DNA from: Ariolimax columbianus
Lineage: Eukaryota > Mollusca > Gastropoda > Stylommatophora > Arionidae
DNA length: 64,000 nucleotides
Direction of reading: 5' to 3'
Assembly (NCBI GenBank): GCA_036924085.1
Contig: JAVGWX010000003.1
Coordinates: 130,445,023 to 130,509,022 of the forward strand
Each line of letters begins with the position of its first letter. Positions within the stretch are counted from its first letter, which is position 1. Of the stretch, positions 12,701 through 21,660 are shown piece by piece. Under the pieces are notes generated by a model, which saw only the letters and a program-made list of their open reading frames with translations, was not told the origin of the DNA and searched no databases. A program made the position numbers and the translations under genes.

Positions 12701-15700
12701 CCCAGAAACAAACACACAAAACAGCAGAATGATCCTGACATGGTTGGAATTGGCATTATCATGTAGCATGTCCTTTGAAGAATGTCGCTCGCATCACAGC
12801 CAGTCTGAAAGAATCTGGTCCAGTGTCATGCCGAAGCATTCCGTGACATCTTGGTCTGTCTCTCTTGTCCGGCACCATACCTTCTACTACCTCTCTTTCA
12901 AAACCGGTGTGTCTTTTGATATGGCCAAAGTATTTCAATTTTCTGTTCATAATGGAATTTATCATCCAGTTCTCTTATATGCCAAACTTTTGTCGAATGC
13001 CTGCATTCTTCTTTTTTTCAGTCTATGGTATTCTGAGGACCTTTCTATAACATTTCAATGTAAAGGACTGATTCCTTCCTTGAGGTTTGAGTTAGTATTG
13101 ATAACTGATTATATATGTCCACATTAATAAATGCATTGAGTTCTTACTCATGTTCCTCAAAGAAAATAGAAATCCAACTGTTGTTGGTTACCTTTTACAT
13201 TTTTGTGATTTTAGTTATGCCTGCTCAGCTCAGCCTTCATAGCCATCTCTCTCTCTCTCTTATTAGTTCCAGTCAAGCATGTCATACTACAGAAGCAAAA
13301 TATACCTGAAGGGCATAATTTATTAATATTTAATATCAAGGTGGTGAGTTAGAGATTGTGAGCTTGGTTTACAATCCTAATGGACCTGGTTCAAATCATG
13401 TCGCATTTTGGATTGACAGACCAAGCATGTCTTAGGTTTTTTCATGGTAAAACCACTTCTCTCAATTGACCAAGCTGTAAATGGGTACCCAATGAAGTCA
13501 GGGGACAATTTTGGAGACACTGCAGCATTACAGATTTGCTCTATCTGTGACACTTTTCCATGAATGAAAGGACTGGAAACATATGGGAGCATTCTGGTGC
13601 AATAAAGTAGGTTCTACATAAGAAGGGGAATTAAGGATATCAAGGCGTATTGTCTGAGGTTTTGCTATCTTCAACAAGTCTGTCTTGGTCGTTAATTCAG
13701 AATAATTAGTATGAATTAGAAGAAGACATATGATGGTGTATGTCTGCATTCTTGGCATAACATTTTTGTCAACATGAATATAAGTGACAATACGATTACA
13801 TTCTAATATGACACAGGAAAAAGGCCTTTCATAACATATTTTGAAGTTATCCCAAATGTGGATGTGAAATTTGATCACAGACCGAATGTTATGATGTGTT
13901 TCTCTCCGACATGGAACTGCCAGAAATGATAGTAAATGAGCAAGATCCCAAACCCAAAAATTCAGAAAGTCGCCAGGGTCGGTTTAAGTACTGCTATGAC
14001 TAGCCGTATAACAAAAACAACATTTCTACAGATGCAATCCAAGTGCATGGACAGACAGCTTACAATGTCAGACTGGCCAGACTCCGAGCAAGAGGGTGAC
14101 AGGGGGGGAAGGCGAATAGACACAAAGACAATTTACCAGGGAAACGGACTTACATTAGATGCAACACATCTGTCCCAAGAGAGGTGACTTAGACTACCAA
14201 TGATGTCCATCAAGGCACGTGAACTGATAACTAATCAAATTAACTAGTGCAGAGTCAATCAAACAGGCTTACTTTCAGTGCTATATCAGAACATTCAACC
14301 ATATCTCAACCTGCTGTCACCTTAATGAGGGGGCTCGAGAATACCAGATTCCCTTGATCGTCACCTTCATGACTACCCCAAAATAAATGGGATTCTACAG
14401 AACAACAATTTGTCTGGTATTCACTAATGGGACAAGGTGGCAATGATGGCTATAAAGTTCTTGCCAACCGCTACACAAATTGCACTACCACCTTCCAGCA
14501 CCTGGTTGTGGTTTCATTACAAAAAAGGGTCCAGCAGGGAGATCCTATCTCACTGAAACTCCTCTCCATGTGCCTAAAATCAGTCATCAGTTGTTGTGAC
14601 TGTGAGGACTTTGGAATCAATGTTGTTGGCAGTCGCCTCAATCCTCTACGATTCATGGATGATAGAGTGCTGATCACAGAGTCAGTTGCAGAAGCCAACC
14701 ATGTTAAAGATGCTCAACAAAGCGAGCAGCGCTGGAAACGAATATCTCCAAGACCAAAGTTTCTTCTGCACCTGTTTCACCCACCGTGACCAATGTCACC
14801 CACAAGGAGAAATACATGGAAGATGTAGGAGTACTGCTATCTTGGACACCCCCTCAACATGCAAAATAATTTTGAACCAGAATTAACAAGACGTTATGAC
14901 ATGGGCTGGGCAACCTTATCCATCCCGACAGCTCTTGAAGGTTTCCAGGATTGTACCCTATGGGGTTTTTATCAACTTCACAGTACTCCCAGCAATGTTT
15001 TATGCTGCTAAAACATGGAGATTTACAAAAGCTGGAGCCAATCCTCTCTTGGGAGATGCACGGTCAGCTTTACTCTCCGCAACTGGAGCGCGCAGAACCT
15101 CCACAATTTCGACCTACGGCAATTACTGCGAGCAATGCAGCTGCACATACATACAAGGCAAAACATTGATCGGTGAGCCGCATACTCAGAAGAAAGGATG
15201 AATCTTGGCACATATTAAAAGCAGTTTGGTACCCTCAATGTGGAAAAAGATAGGGGTAGACCTCCAATGCGTTGGTCACTTGCACTGAACTATAGAAAAC
15301 TTTATTACCCATTGGATCTTGTATATAGGGATCACTGGAGATGAAGTTGAAACATCAAAATATAAATATGCTTATGAATAAGCAAAATTAGTTATCTAAC
15401 AGACAAACAAAGAGACAATTAAAGGAAACAAAGTTATGATCGCTATAATATGATAAATTTGACACTAAAGTAATATTTACCCATATGGCTAACTTGGTTC
15501 TATTTCCTTCTACAGTTAAAGTTCGAACTTTGAAATCCACACCTGGAAAAGTATAAAACAAAGTGTAGAGAGCATATTACAAGTCAAATTGACATAAAAT
15601 GATGTCTGAAAATGAGTGAAGTTGAGGCCAAGACAGGCAAAATAGAAATAAATCTATCAATGAATTCCCAGAGAAAATCAGTGATTTTCTCCATGCTAGT

Positions 15701-18700
15701 GATAAAGCTGATTATAAACATAATATTTTCTCAGCTCATTACTTGTTAGCAATCGATGGAATCCCACAACAACGATCTTACCTATAGTAGCAGCTTGTTC
15801 AGGATCAAAAGTATCATCTGTGAACCTCAGCAACAAACTAATCCGACAGAAGAAAAAAAAATAAGCAAGCTTATTAAATGGTATGTCAAAGAAGAAAAAT
15901 AAAACAAAACGTAAATGGTAAAGAAAACACACATTAAGAGACGAAGAGACATTAGCATTTAATTGACGCAAGGTCTCGGACCAGACGGGATTGGATGACG
16001 AATTCAACACCAGACTGATGTCTTTCAGAGTGCACAGCCACTCCAGAAAAATGTGTAACTGCCCGTAGCCTCTGTAAGCTGACCTTCGCCAGGTAATATT
16101 GTCTCACTATGGGCAGCCAACATCCAACTGATAGTGAGCAAGTTCTCTGACTATGAGAGCTGTCCTATGTTCCAGTCATCCAAGATAATAAAACACTTCT
16201 TTTTCTCACAGATTTTCACCTGATGCTGTCTTTTGCTAGAATTGATTAAAGTTTAAATAAAAGATGTGCGCGTCAAGTCCACTACCTTAATTCCGTGGTA
16301 AGATGACTAGATGTAGCACAGCATGCAGATTTTTCCTCAGGGTTTACTCCTGAAGCTTTTTCTGTGAACAAGTGACCCATAAAGCAGCAGACCACAAACA
16401 GGGTCACTCGTACATAGTATAATAATACTAATACATCAGACAATCATACACGTAATATAAAGAAAGACAATATTAACACAATCATGCACATTATTAAAAG
16501 CTATACATTTTTCTGTAGACCTAGTTGTTAACATTTTGTGTGTCAAAAGTTGGGAAAATGCTTGTATATAAAATGATGACTATGGTTTTTTTAAATTTGT
16601 CTTTCTAGAGTACTAGACTGTGGATAATTTAACAGTCTATTGTTTAGTGAGTTTACAGCTTCAAGTAAAAATGGCCCCCACTCTCAAATAATTTACAGGC
16701 TTAGTCTTGGGTTCACCATCATCGTTGTTAGGTTCCAGTGTTTCAAATGTGACCTGCGTGTGGGCTTTCCATACAGTTGTAGACCGCTCGCTGACTGCAC
16801 CAGAGTGAAAAGGACTCGGTTACAATCATTTTATCGCCAGCATGACTCCATTATTCCCAGAACTTCTCTTTTGTTTATTATGGTCATTTGCCTCAATCGT
16901 TCTTACAGCCTCAGAGTCTGTCATCCATTAAATCCCTCTATTGATTCTTTAATTTACCCTTGAATTGATATTTCTTATTGTCTAGACATACTTATTAAAT
17001 TAATTTTATTATCATATAATATAGATCGAGGGGTCGATGAGCATCTCTGGACCTTGATATGGTCTCTGTTGCTGAAACTTTACAAAGTTTTAGACCGAAG
17101 TGGAAACGGGCACGGGGGAGGCAATCCAATGGTCGCTTCCAGTGCAGATTGGACAAGACATAGTCAATTTCATGATGATGAAGTCCACTGGGTCATATAT
17201 GTGTGTACCTCTTGTGGATGGGCTTCTGTAAACAAAACTGTTACCCCCTCCAATTGCCTTCCCATCCATTTTGCCCCCTCATCCAGACTTCCTGTTCTCA
17301 GAAATTCATCATGCTGTCGAGTCAATGCCATCTGGAAAATCACCAGATGAAGATGACATCACTATTGGACATGGAGGTCATCCGGGCTTGCGGTCTACCC
17401 CTTTACCAAGAACTAGCGCAACATTTTACACATTATCATCTTCCTTTTGGGGGGAACACGTGTTGCCCAGCACAACTCGAGGACAACACTCTTACACAAG
17501 AAGGGAGACAAAGACGATCTAGGAAACTATTGTCCAAATTACTCTCCTACCGGTCACTTGCAAGACATTTACAAAATGCATCCTTACAGAGTCTGCACCA
17601 CTCTCGAAAGATTGCAACCAGTCGAACAGGCAGGCTTTTTTTCGTTTGTACAACACAATGGACCATATTTCAACCTGTTGCCGCCTTATTGAAGCAGCTC
17701 AAGAGTTCCAGATGCCCTTGATAGTCACTTTCATAGACTATAAAAAGGCTTTTGATTTGGTAGAACCACAGTCTGTCTGGCGCTGTTGGAACAAGATGTC
17801 GATCCTGGTTACATCAGAGATCATCTCACCAACAGTTATACGAACTGCACTACCACATTATGTCCCTTCCAACGTCAAATTGTGGTACCAATTCAAAATG
17901 GGGTCTGCCAGGGCAATCCTATCTCACCGAACCTCTTCACTGCATGTTTGGAATCAGTCATTAGCCGATGCAACTGGGACACCTTTGGTATCCTTATTGA
18001 TGGCAGACACCTCAATCACCTTCGATTTACTGATAACATAGTGCTCATCACAGTCAGCAGCAGAAGCCAACCAAATGATGCAGCTACTTAATGGAGAGGA
18101 CAAGAAAGCGGGTCTGGAAATAAATGTCTCGAAGACCAACGTGTTGCGCAATCGTTTCGCCACTTGTGATCCAGTCTTCCTTGACTTAGAGGATGTCAAC
18201 AAGTACATTTATCTTGGATGTCTCAAAACCCATGAGTCTCCCTCTCCAATTCCACTGGGACCACTGTACTCCCTGCGATATGCTACTGCGCCAAGACGTG
18301 GACACTAACAAAATCACTAGAGGACAAATTGAGAGTGACCCAGGGCCAGGCCTTCCTCGAAAGTTGCTTCGTCGGAATCACTCTCCGGAACCGACACATG
18401 CAAGGTCTCCACAATTCTGACATAAGATGATTATCCCTGGTGAAGGGTGCGATATTCCATGCAGACACGGCAAAACAACAAGAGTCCGCTGGAAACGAAG
18501 TTGGGACTCACAGGCCTTGTACTTTGTAGGTCTACAAAAGTCAAAATCAACAGGATAGACTATTAGTATTATTAGTCTATATCAGAATACAGCCACTTCA
18601 CTTGTATTTTGTATAGTCAATAGAATAGACTTCTTCTAAACTAACTTAAGTTAGTACTAAATAGTAGTAGTAGTTGTGAGTAACTAGAATTATAATATAT

Positions 18701-18881
18701 ATAAGTATAACTATAAGTAGTATAAGTAAGTCTTAAGTCAGTGTTACTGTTAGTCAGTGACTAAGTATTTCACTATGACTGAGTATGATGAATCTTTTTT
18801 TCCCCTTTACCTTGATTTTCCAACTCCGCTCTCCCCTATTATCAGAATTTTCAAAGTTGTTAAGATCTCCTGTTCCTCCAT
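653..18881 (-). CDS. RAB18: Ras-related small GTPase Rab18, complete, 7 coding exons
   Basis: Rab18 is a membrane-anchored GTP switch of ER, Golgi and lipid droplets. Joining 18881-18811, 15837-15782, 15542-15481, 8025-7953, 6499-6381, 5125-5000 and 757-653 on the minus strand gives 612 bases, or 203 residues plus stop (human Rab18 is 206), with all phases matching. Seen in the protein: P-loop GESGVGKS (16-23), switch-I Thr41 in [16 protein letters not shown] (64-71, catalytic Gln68), GNKID (122-126), EASAK (150-154), and the Rab18-typical stretches WLNELET and [10 protein letters not shown]. The start is the only Met before the N-terminal strand ([16 protein letters not shown]). The protein ends in CYCVV, with cysteines at 199 and 201, rather than a plain CaaX box. 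Introns carry many retroelements. The gene is divergent from ABCB6. Rab18 identity is near certain; the prenylation mode is inference. Confidence 0.96.
890..909. repeat. (AT)n microsatellite
   Basis: Uninterrupted AT dinucleotides lie next to the core tandem repeats of a dispersed repeat copy. Confidence 0.9.
915..1290 (-). mobile_element. Dispersed repeat family X, copy 1, with 37-bp core tandem repeats
   Basis: Read on the minus strand, this matches segments at 32.27-32.6 kb and 51.46-51.88 kb, and more weakly 6.59-6.79 kb. Shared motifs are CATCCTGAGCATGCTGATG, CACCTCATTAGCC and CCTGTTTCCAGGGA. At 915-1003 the element carries two and a part copies of a 37-base unit (period measured 915 to 952). 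A 91-codon open frame here is not conserved between copies. No transposase or reverse transcriptase is visible, so it is a non-autonomous element of unknown class. Confidence 0.65.
1370..1535 (+). mobile_element. LINE 3'-end remnant
   Basis: A plus-strand frame reads [10 protein letters not shown] and [10 protein letters not shown], typical of the C-terminal tail of non-LTR reverse transcriptases (basic GRP box followed by an amphipathic tail). A related tail is at 31.78-31.92 kb (LKETGKMG). It lies in RAB18 intron 6. Confidence 0.5.
1625..1740 (-). mobile_element. tRNA-derived SINE fragment
   Basis: The minus strand has an A-box-like TTAGTGGCAGAGTG and a B-box-like GAGTTCAATCCC about 35 bases later. 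The body motif TGTAAATGGGTACCC (1637-1651) is shared with the SINE at 13.34 kb. A functional tRNA is unlikely because the fold is poor and the homology extends past the tRNA end. Confidence 0.6.
1741..4999. other. RAB18 intron 6 remainder, no gene recognised
   Basis: There is AT-rich intron sequence on both sides. A minus-strand frame at 2597-2842 (81 codons) and plus-strand [11 protein letters not shown] at 3652-3690 look like faint coding remnants, but no family could be named. Nothing else was recognised. Confidence 0.5.
5000..5125 (-). CDS. RAB18: RAB18 coding exon 6 (G5 motif)
   Basis: One hundred twenty-six bases encode residues 128-169, including [10 protein letters not shown] and the G5 loop EASAK, ending in FEELVEK. 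The acceptor is ATCAG and the donor AAA|GTGAGT. Both boundaries are phase 0. Confidence 0.95.
5126..6380. other. RAB18 intron 5, nothing recognised
   Basis: AT-rich intron. Open frames are short and unlike any known family. No repeat was matched elsewhere in the window. Confidence 0.5.
6381..6499 (-). CDS. RAB18: RAB18 coding exon 5 (guanine-specificity motif)
   Basis: One hundred nineteen bases encode residues 88-127: [12 protein letters not shown] and the guanine-binding GNKID. The acceptor is TTTCAG. The donor AAA|GTTTGT is weak, but it is required by the reading frame and by the match to exon 6. Confidence 0.93.
6590..6790 (+). mobile_element. Family X repeat, diverged copy
   Basis: The plus strand reads CTCACCTTATTGGTCAGACTG followed by CAACCTGTTTCCAGGATCAC, aligning with the CACCTCGTTAGCCAGGCTG and CCTGTTTCCAGGGA blocks of the other copies. 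It is older and lacks the core tandem repeats. Confidence 0.45.
7090..7330 (+). repeat. Unclassified GC-richer repeat segment
   Basis: The base composition and wording (CTGCCAGGAGTAATACTCCTGG at 7218-7239, a hairpin) differ from the surrounding intron and resemble retroelement 5' UTR material. No coding motif or boundary can be assigned. Confidence 0.3.
7953..8025 (-). CDS. RAB18: RAB18 coding exon 4 (switch II)
   Basis: Seventy-three bases encode [20 protein letters not shown] and then GVIL (residues 64-87), the G3 motif and switch II. The acceptor is TCTCAG and the donor TTG|GTAAGC. Confidence 0.95.
8026..9250. other. RAB18 intron 3, left part, nothing recognised
   Basis: AT-rich intron sequence without coding homology or a repeat seen elsewhere in the window. 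Confidence 0.5.
9255..11432 (+). mobile_element. CR1-like LINE, degenerate, truncated in the endonuclease
   Basis: Frames in order: the end of an AP endonuclease ([15 protein letters not shown]), a linker ([20 protein letters not shown]), and RT blocks [12 protein letters not shown] and [11 protein letters not shown]. After frameshifts come [20 protein letters not shown], catalytic KFADDTKLC (about 10558-10584), WQMEFNVDK and [19 protein letters not shown]. Stops and shifts make it inactive. An AT microsatellite (10531-10551) sits just before the FADD box. The 3' end has the 16-base palindrome AGACTCTGCAGAGTCT (11389-11404) and a GTTAA-type tail. Three other copies of the family are in the window. 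Confidence 0.85.
11433..12045 (+). mobile_element. LINE 3' end (APE-type, RTE/Jockey-like tail)
   Basis: An open frame from 11578 to 12042 reads [36 protein letters not shown] and [18 protein letters not shown], the C-terminal part of a LINE reverse transcriptase common in marine invertebrates. The same family recurs at 20.41-20.76 kb. The first 70 bases of this interval are unassigned. Confidence 0.75.
12046..12687. other. RAB18 intron 3, no gene recognised
   Basis: AT-rich intron. No open frame resembling a protein family was seen. A 15-C run follows at 12689-12703. Confidence 0.45.
12689..12703. repeat. Poly-C run (15 C)
   Basis: A homopolymer directly read in the sequence. Its length may be unreliable in the assembly. 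Confidence 0.9.
12720..13110 (-). mobile_element. LINE C-terminal remnant
   Basis: The minus strand reads [20 protein letters not shown], then [12 protein letters not shown], the FGH-box and GKR tail of non-LTR reverse transcriptases. Frames are broken upstream. Confidence 0.65.
13335..13560 (+). mobile_element. tRNA-derived SINE
   Basis: An A-box-like GTGAGTTAGAGATTG is followed by a B-box-like GGTTCAAATC. The body contains TGTAAATGGGTACCC at 13476-13490, also present on the minus strand at 1637-1651. The two shared parts identify one SINE lineage. Confidence 0.6.
14180..15360 (+). mobile_element. RTE-like LINE remnant
   Basis: Broken frames read [41 protein letters not shown] and [19 protein letters not shown]. 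These are the RTE-clade RT blocks (NCTTTV, QGDPISPKLF, LNHLRFADDIVLI, MLYAAETW). The FMDD box keeps both aspartates, but stops and frameshifts make the copy dead. It is related to copies at 17.0-18.5 and 57.7-58.4 kb. Confidence 0.8.
15481..15542 (-). CDS. RAB18: RAB18 coding exon 3
   Basis: Sixty-two bases encode [21 protein letters not shown] (residues 43-63), the inter-switch strands. The acceptor is TTCCAG and the donor GG|GTAAAT, leaving phase 0. Confidence 0.94.
15782..15837 (-). CDS. RAB18: RAB18 coding exon 2 (switch I)
   Basis: Fifty-six bases encode [18 protein letters not shown] plus one base of the Gly43 codon. The acceptor is TTAG and completes Ser24; the donor is G|GTAAGA. The text is almost identical to vertebrate Rab18 effector-region sequence. 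Confidence 0.95.
15843..16640. other. RAB18 intron 1, no gene recognised
   Basis: The segment 16020-16200 is slightly GC-richer and may be repeat-derived. Otherwise it is AT-rich intron without coding similarity. Confidence 0.4.
17030..18530 (+). mobile_element. RTE-like LINE, longest copy of its family
   Basis: Successive frames read [102 protein letters not shown] and [14 protein letters not shown]. The YADD box has decayed to FTDN (second Asp replaced), and several frameshifts are present. It lies inside RAB18 intron 1 on the opposite strand to the gene. Confidence 0.85.
18540..18780. repeat. AT-rich low-complexity tract
   Basis: Degenerate AGT/TATA-type short repeats (for example GTAGTAGTAGTT and TATAAGTAG) follow the RTE copy. 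No gene is seen here. Confidence 0.5.
18811..18881 (-). CDS. RAB18: RAB18 coding exon 1 (start codon, P-loop)
   Basis: Seventy-one coding bases encode residues 1-23 plus two bases of codon 24. They start at ATG 18881-18879 and end in the P-loop GESGVGKS. The donor reads AG|GTAAAG. The 5' UTR must lie at higher coordinates, towards ABCB6. Confidence 0.93.
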
Positions 18882-19500
18882 TGGTGTCTTGACTACTTTG
18901 AAATCTTTAATGTGAATAACATGAACAGATAAATGAATGTCTATAAAGATGAGATCCACTAGACGATGTTTACAGACTTAAAAGATGGCGTCATTCTAGT
19001 CACATCTCGCCAGGTATCCCTACAATTCGCGTTCAGCATTTAATTTAGTCGAAGATTTTAATTTTAAAATTGTGCATAAAATGTTCAGTTTATGCACTTT
19101 AATAGCAAATTTATTATACTTTGCTAACATTTTTTTTAACTCAACTTTTTAAACTTTTGTGTTCTTTGTTAGGCTTCGAAAAGGCAGTCCGACATGGCAT
19201 ATTGTACGTCACTTTATAAATAGACGTAAAGGTTTTATAAAAACAATCAATGTGGAATCATACGAAAAACGAAAGGAAGAGCAACAGCTGGTCAACTGGA
19301 AAAACCTGTTCTATTACCATGTATTGGCAGTACATTGGTCAGATACTGGCATTATATGATACGTCAAAGACTGACACCATATAATCTTTGCTTCGTATTA
19401 CGCATTTATAAAAGACTATTCACGAGGAGCGAGGCAAAAAACTTTACATATGATTTAGCGGCCTCTGGCGGATAGTAAATACTAAGATTAGTAATTTGTA
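18882..19500. promoter_or_regulatory. Divergent RAB18-ABCB6 promoter region (inferred)
   Basis: The interval upstream of the RAB18 start must contain its 5' UTR and promoter. AAGATGGCG at 18982-18990 matches the core of a YY1 site, which often sits just after transcription starts of animal housekeeping genes in the sense direction. That orientation fits ABCB6. CAG|GTATCC at 19011-19017 could be the donor of the ABCB6 5' UTR exon that joins the acceptor at 21420. No TATA box was recognised. The start sites themselves cannot be placed. Confidence 0.35.
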
Positions 19501-20045
19501 TAAAAGTAAATAATAAAAATACAGCTATGTTTGGGATTTCCATTGGATTGATTGGAAGCAAACGCGGAACCATAGTTACTGTGAAGGTGTCAGATAGAGG
19601 AAGGAAAGCTGGCTTACCTAAGAGAAAGAAACTGCAACTTTTTCATCAACGACGACTTTTCATTTTAGATTTAGGTTTCGAATATAAGGAGGGAAAGAAA
19701 AGAATGCTAAATAACAGATCACAATAAAAAAAGGCAATTATTTCTTCAAGCTTAAAGAAGAATAAAATGTGAAACAACAATTCATCTCAAATTGTGACTG
19801 AAGGTGTGTGTAAATTCTTTCTTGGAGTGAAATATTTTTTGCTACTCAAAGTTATATTAGAATTTAATATGAATTGCTTGCAGTCAGTAGATTAATTTTT
19901 GTGACTTGCAAATTAAAATATAGCAATATCATCAACTGGTTGATCAGTCCTGAGAGTGAGACTAGTTGTAAAAGGTTGTCTTAGCATATCTCTCCATTTG
20001 GCATTGGTCCTATGCAGATTTCTTCATTTCCACATAGGTTTGTAC
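19018..20045. other. Intergenic or ABCB6 5' intron, no gene recognised
   Basis: Two plus-strand frames of 66 codons (19159-19359 and 19527-19727) are basic and unlike known proteins. They may be chance frames. Confidence 0.4.
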
Positions 20046-20049
20046 TTTG

Positions 20050-20410
20050 AAGTCACATATTGTGTCTCAGCCACTTAGTATCTTCTGTAGCCTATTTTTA
20101 TGTCATATATTGTGTCATGGCAAACTCAATCTTCATTTTTGCATCATTTTAAATATTTATCTTTGTGCGCCTACCTCAGTGAGTACATTGTCATTGGTTC
20201 TTCTTTCTGTCAAATTCACTTTTCTATTCAGCGGCAGCACCACATTTCAAACACTTCTAAACTTTTTTCCTGAGCTTTTTTCATTCTTCTTTACTAGAGT
20301 CCATATTTCAACCCCATACAGTGGAATTTGCCAAATATTAGTAGTGATTTTTCTTTTCATAAGTTCTGTCCTGATATTCTTTGAGGTTAGCAATTTTAAA
20401 CGTCACGTAC
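20050..20410 (-). mobile_element. LINE C-terminal remnant
   Basis: The minus strand reads LYGVEIWTLVKKNEKSS, then LTERRTNDNVLTEV, matching the YGxExWTL box and following helix of LINE reverse transcriptases, with stops. It abuts an opposite-strand LINE fragment. Confidence 0.6.
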
Positions 20411-20765
20411 AAAGATTGAGTTACAAGTGAGGAAATACGAGATAGAATTACAACAGCAATAGGGCCTTTTGAAGACCTCTTTGCAACTGTCAAAAGAAGG
20501 AAACTCACTTGGTACTGTCACATATCGAGATCAAATGGTCTTGCAAATACGATCCACCACGGAAAGGTGCAAGGCAGATGACAAAGAGGCCGGCCCAAAA
20601 AGAGGTTGGAGGACAACATGAAAGAATGGACCAATCTCCGACCAGAAGAGGCACAGGCAGCGGCCTCTGACAGAGAAGGGTGGCGTGGGGTTGTGAGGAT
20701 GTCTTCATGTGTGCCCCAACGACTTCACTGGTTACGGGATGACCTGAGCAATTTCTATTTTTGTC
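20405..20765 (+). mobile_element. LINE 3' end, same family as 11.5-12.05 kb
   Basis: The plus strand reads [19 protein letters not shown], then DNMKEWTNLRPEEAQAAASD and SSCVPQRLHWLRDDLS, almost collinear with the 11.58-12.04 kb frame. One frame break is present. Confidence 0.75.
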
Positions 20766-20879
20766 TTAAATCATTTTTTGCCTTTGCAACCCTTGTCTTA
20801 ATTTTCAGCACATTGAATGATTTCCTTGCCAACTTCCTTCCATGGATTTCAAGCGGACTTCAAAGAGACCAGAGATCAC

Positions 20880-21015
20880 GTGTTTATTATTTATGAGGGG
20901 CGTCTATGAGGGATGTATAGAGTGTGCACGCTTTGTCAATTGCACCAAGGCCTTTGATCGCATAAGACTTCAGAAATTGTGGAGGGTCATGATAGAAATG
21001 GGGTTCTCTGTCTGT
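20880..21015 (+). mobile_element. Short RT fragment of a LINE
   Basis: CTKAFDRIRLQKLWRVMIEM matches the RT block 4 consensus (DYSKAFD...LW..L..MG). It is only about 45 codons long. Confidence 0.5.
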
Positions 21016-21459
21016 TTTGGCTTGCTTTAACTTATAATTAAATTTTGTTCTCACTGTGTTTTCAGAGAATATAATTGTATATTCAGCAAACAACTAAAAT
21101 GTAAAATTAGATAACACCATTACCAGAACACAACAAATTTGATTAAGATATGGTTAGTAAGGCATGGCAAGGTGACTTAGAGAGCAAAGTAGTCCATGTG
21201 AAGTACTAACATACTGGAAATTCAAATCTGTAGAGAGTTGATCATCAGATTTATTAGGTATGGCTCAAAATGATGGGGATCTTTATATGAAAAATTCAAA
21301 ATGTATTTTAAAACAAAATGGTAGATTTTATACAAAATGAAATGTGTATGTGTAGTGTAGTTGTTCTCATACTCTTGCTTTGATTTTAATGAATGGCATT
21401 ACGTTTCTTGCATTTTGCAGAATCTCCAGGCATCATAAGTATTTTGTTGATCCAGAAAG

Positions 21460-21660
21460 ATGCAGTTCTGTGAAAATGGAAGTAGCTGGTCTGATCCCTG
21501 GGTGGATGATGGCTTTAATCGTTGCTTCTATGATGCTGTATCAGCCATTGTTCTTTTTGGCTTTATATTTATCTCTGGAATTATACAGTGTTTAGTGTAT
21601 AGCAAATATGCTATTGTTGCAGCACAGCAAGGAAAATTCACTTGGGTTCCCACTGTACAA
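21460..21660 (+). CDS. ABCB6: ABCB6 coding exon 1 (N terminus, TM1)
   Basis: Sixty-seven codons begin [10 protein letters not shown], followed by the first TMD0 helix (residues about 23-47). The acceptor TTTTGCAG ends at 21420, so the exon carries 39 bases of 5' UTR. The donor is CAA|GTTAGT, phase 0. Confidence 0.9.

Noticed and set aside
12689..12703. Poly-C, poly-G and AT runs as regulatory elements
   Set aside because: Homopolymers and simple repeats of this sort are common slippage products or assembly artefacts, and nothing ties them to a gene.
19159..19727. Two 66-codon frames as an upstream gene or ABCB6 N-terminal exons
   Set aside because: They do not resemble ABCB6 or known proteins, and the family N terminus is already accounted for at 21460.
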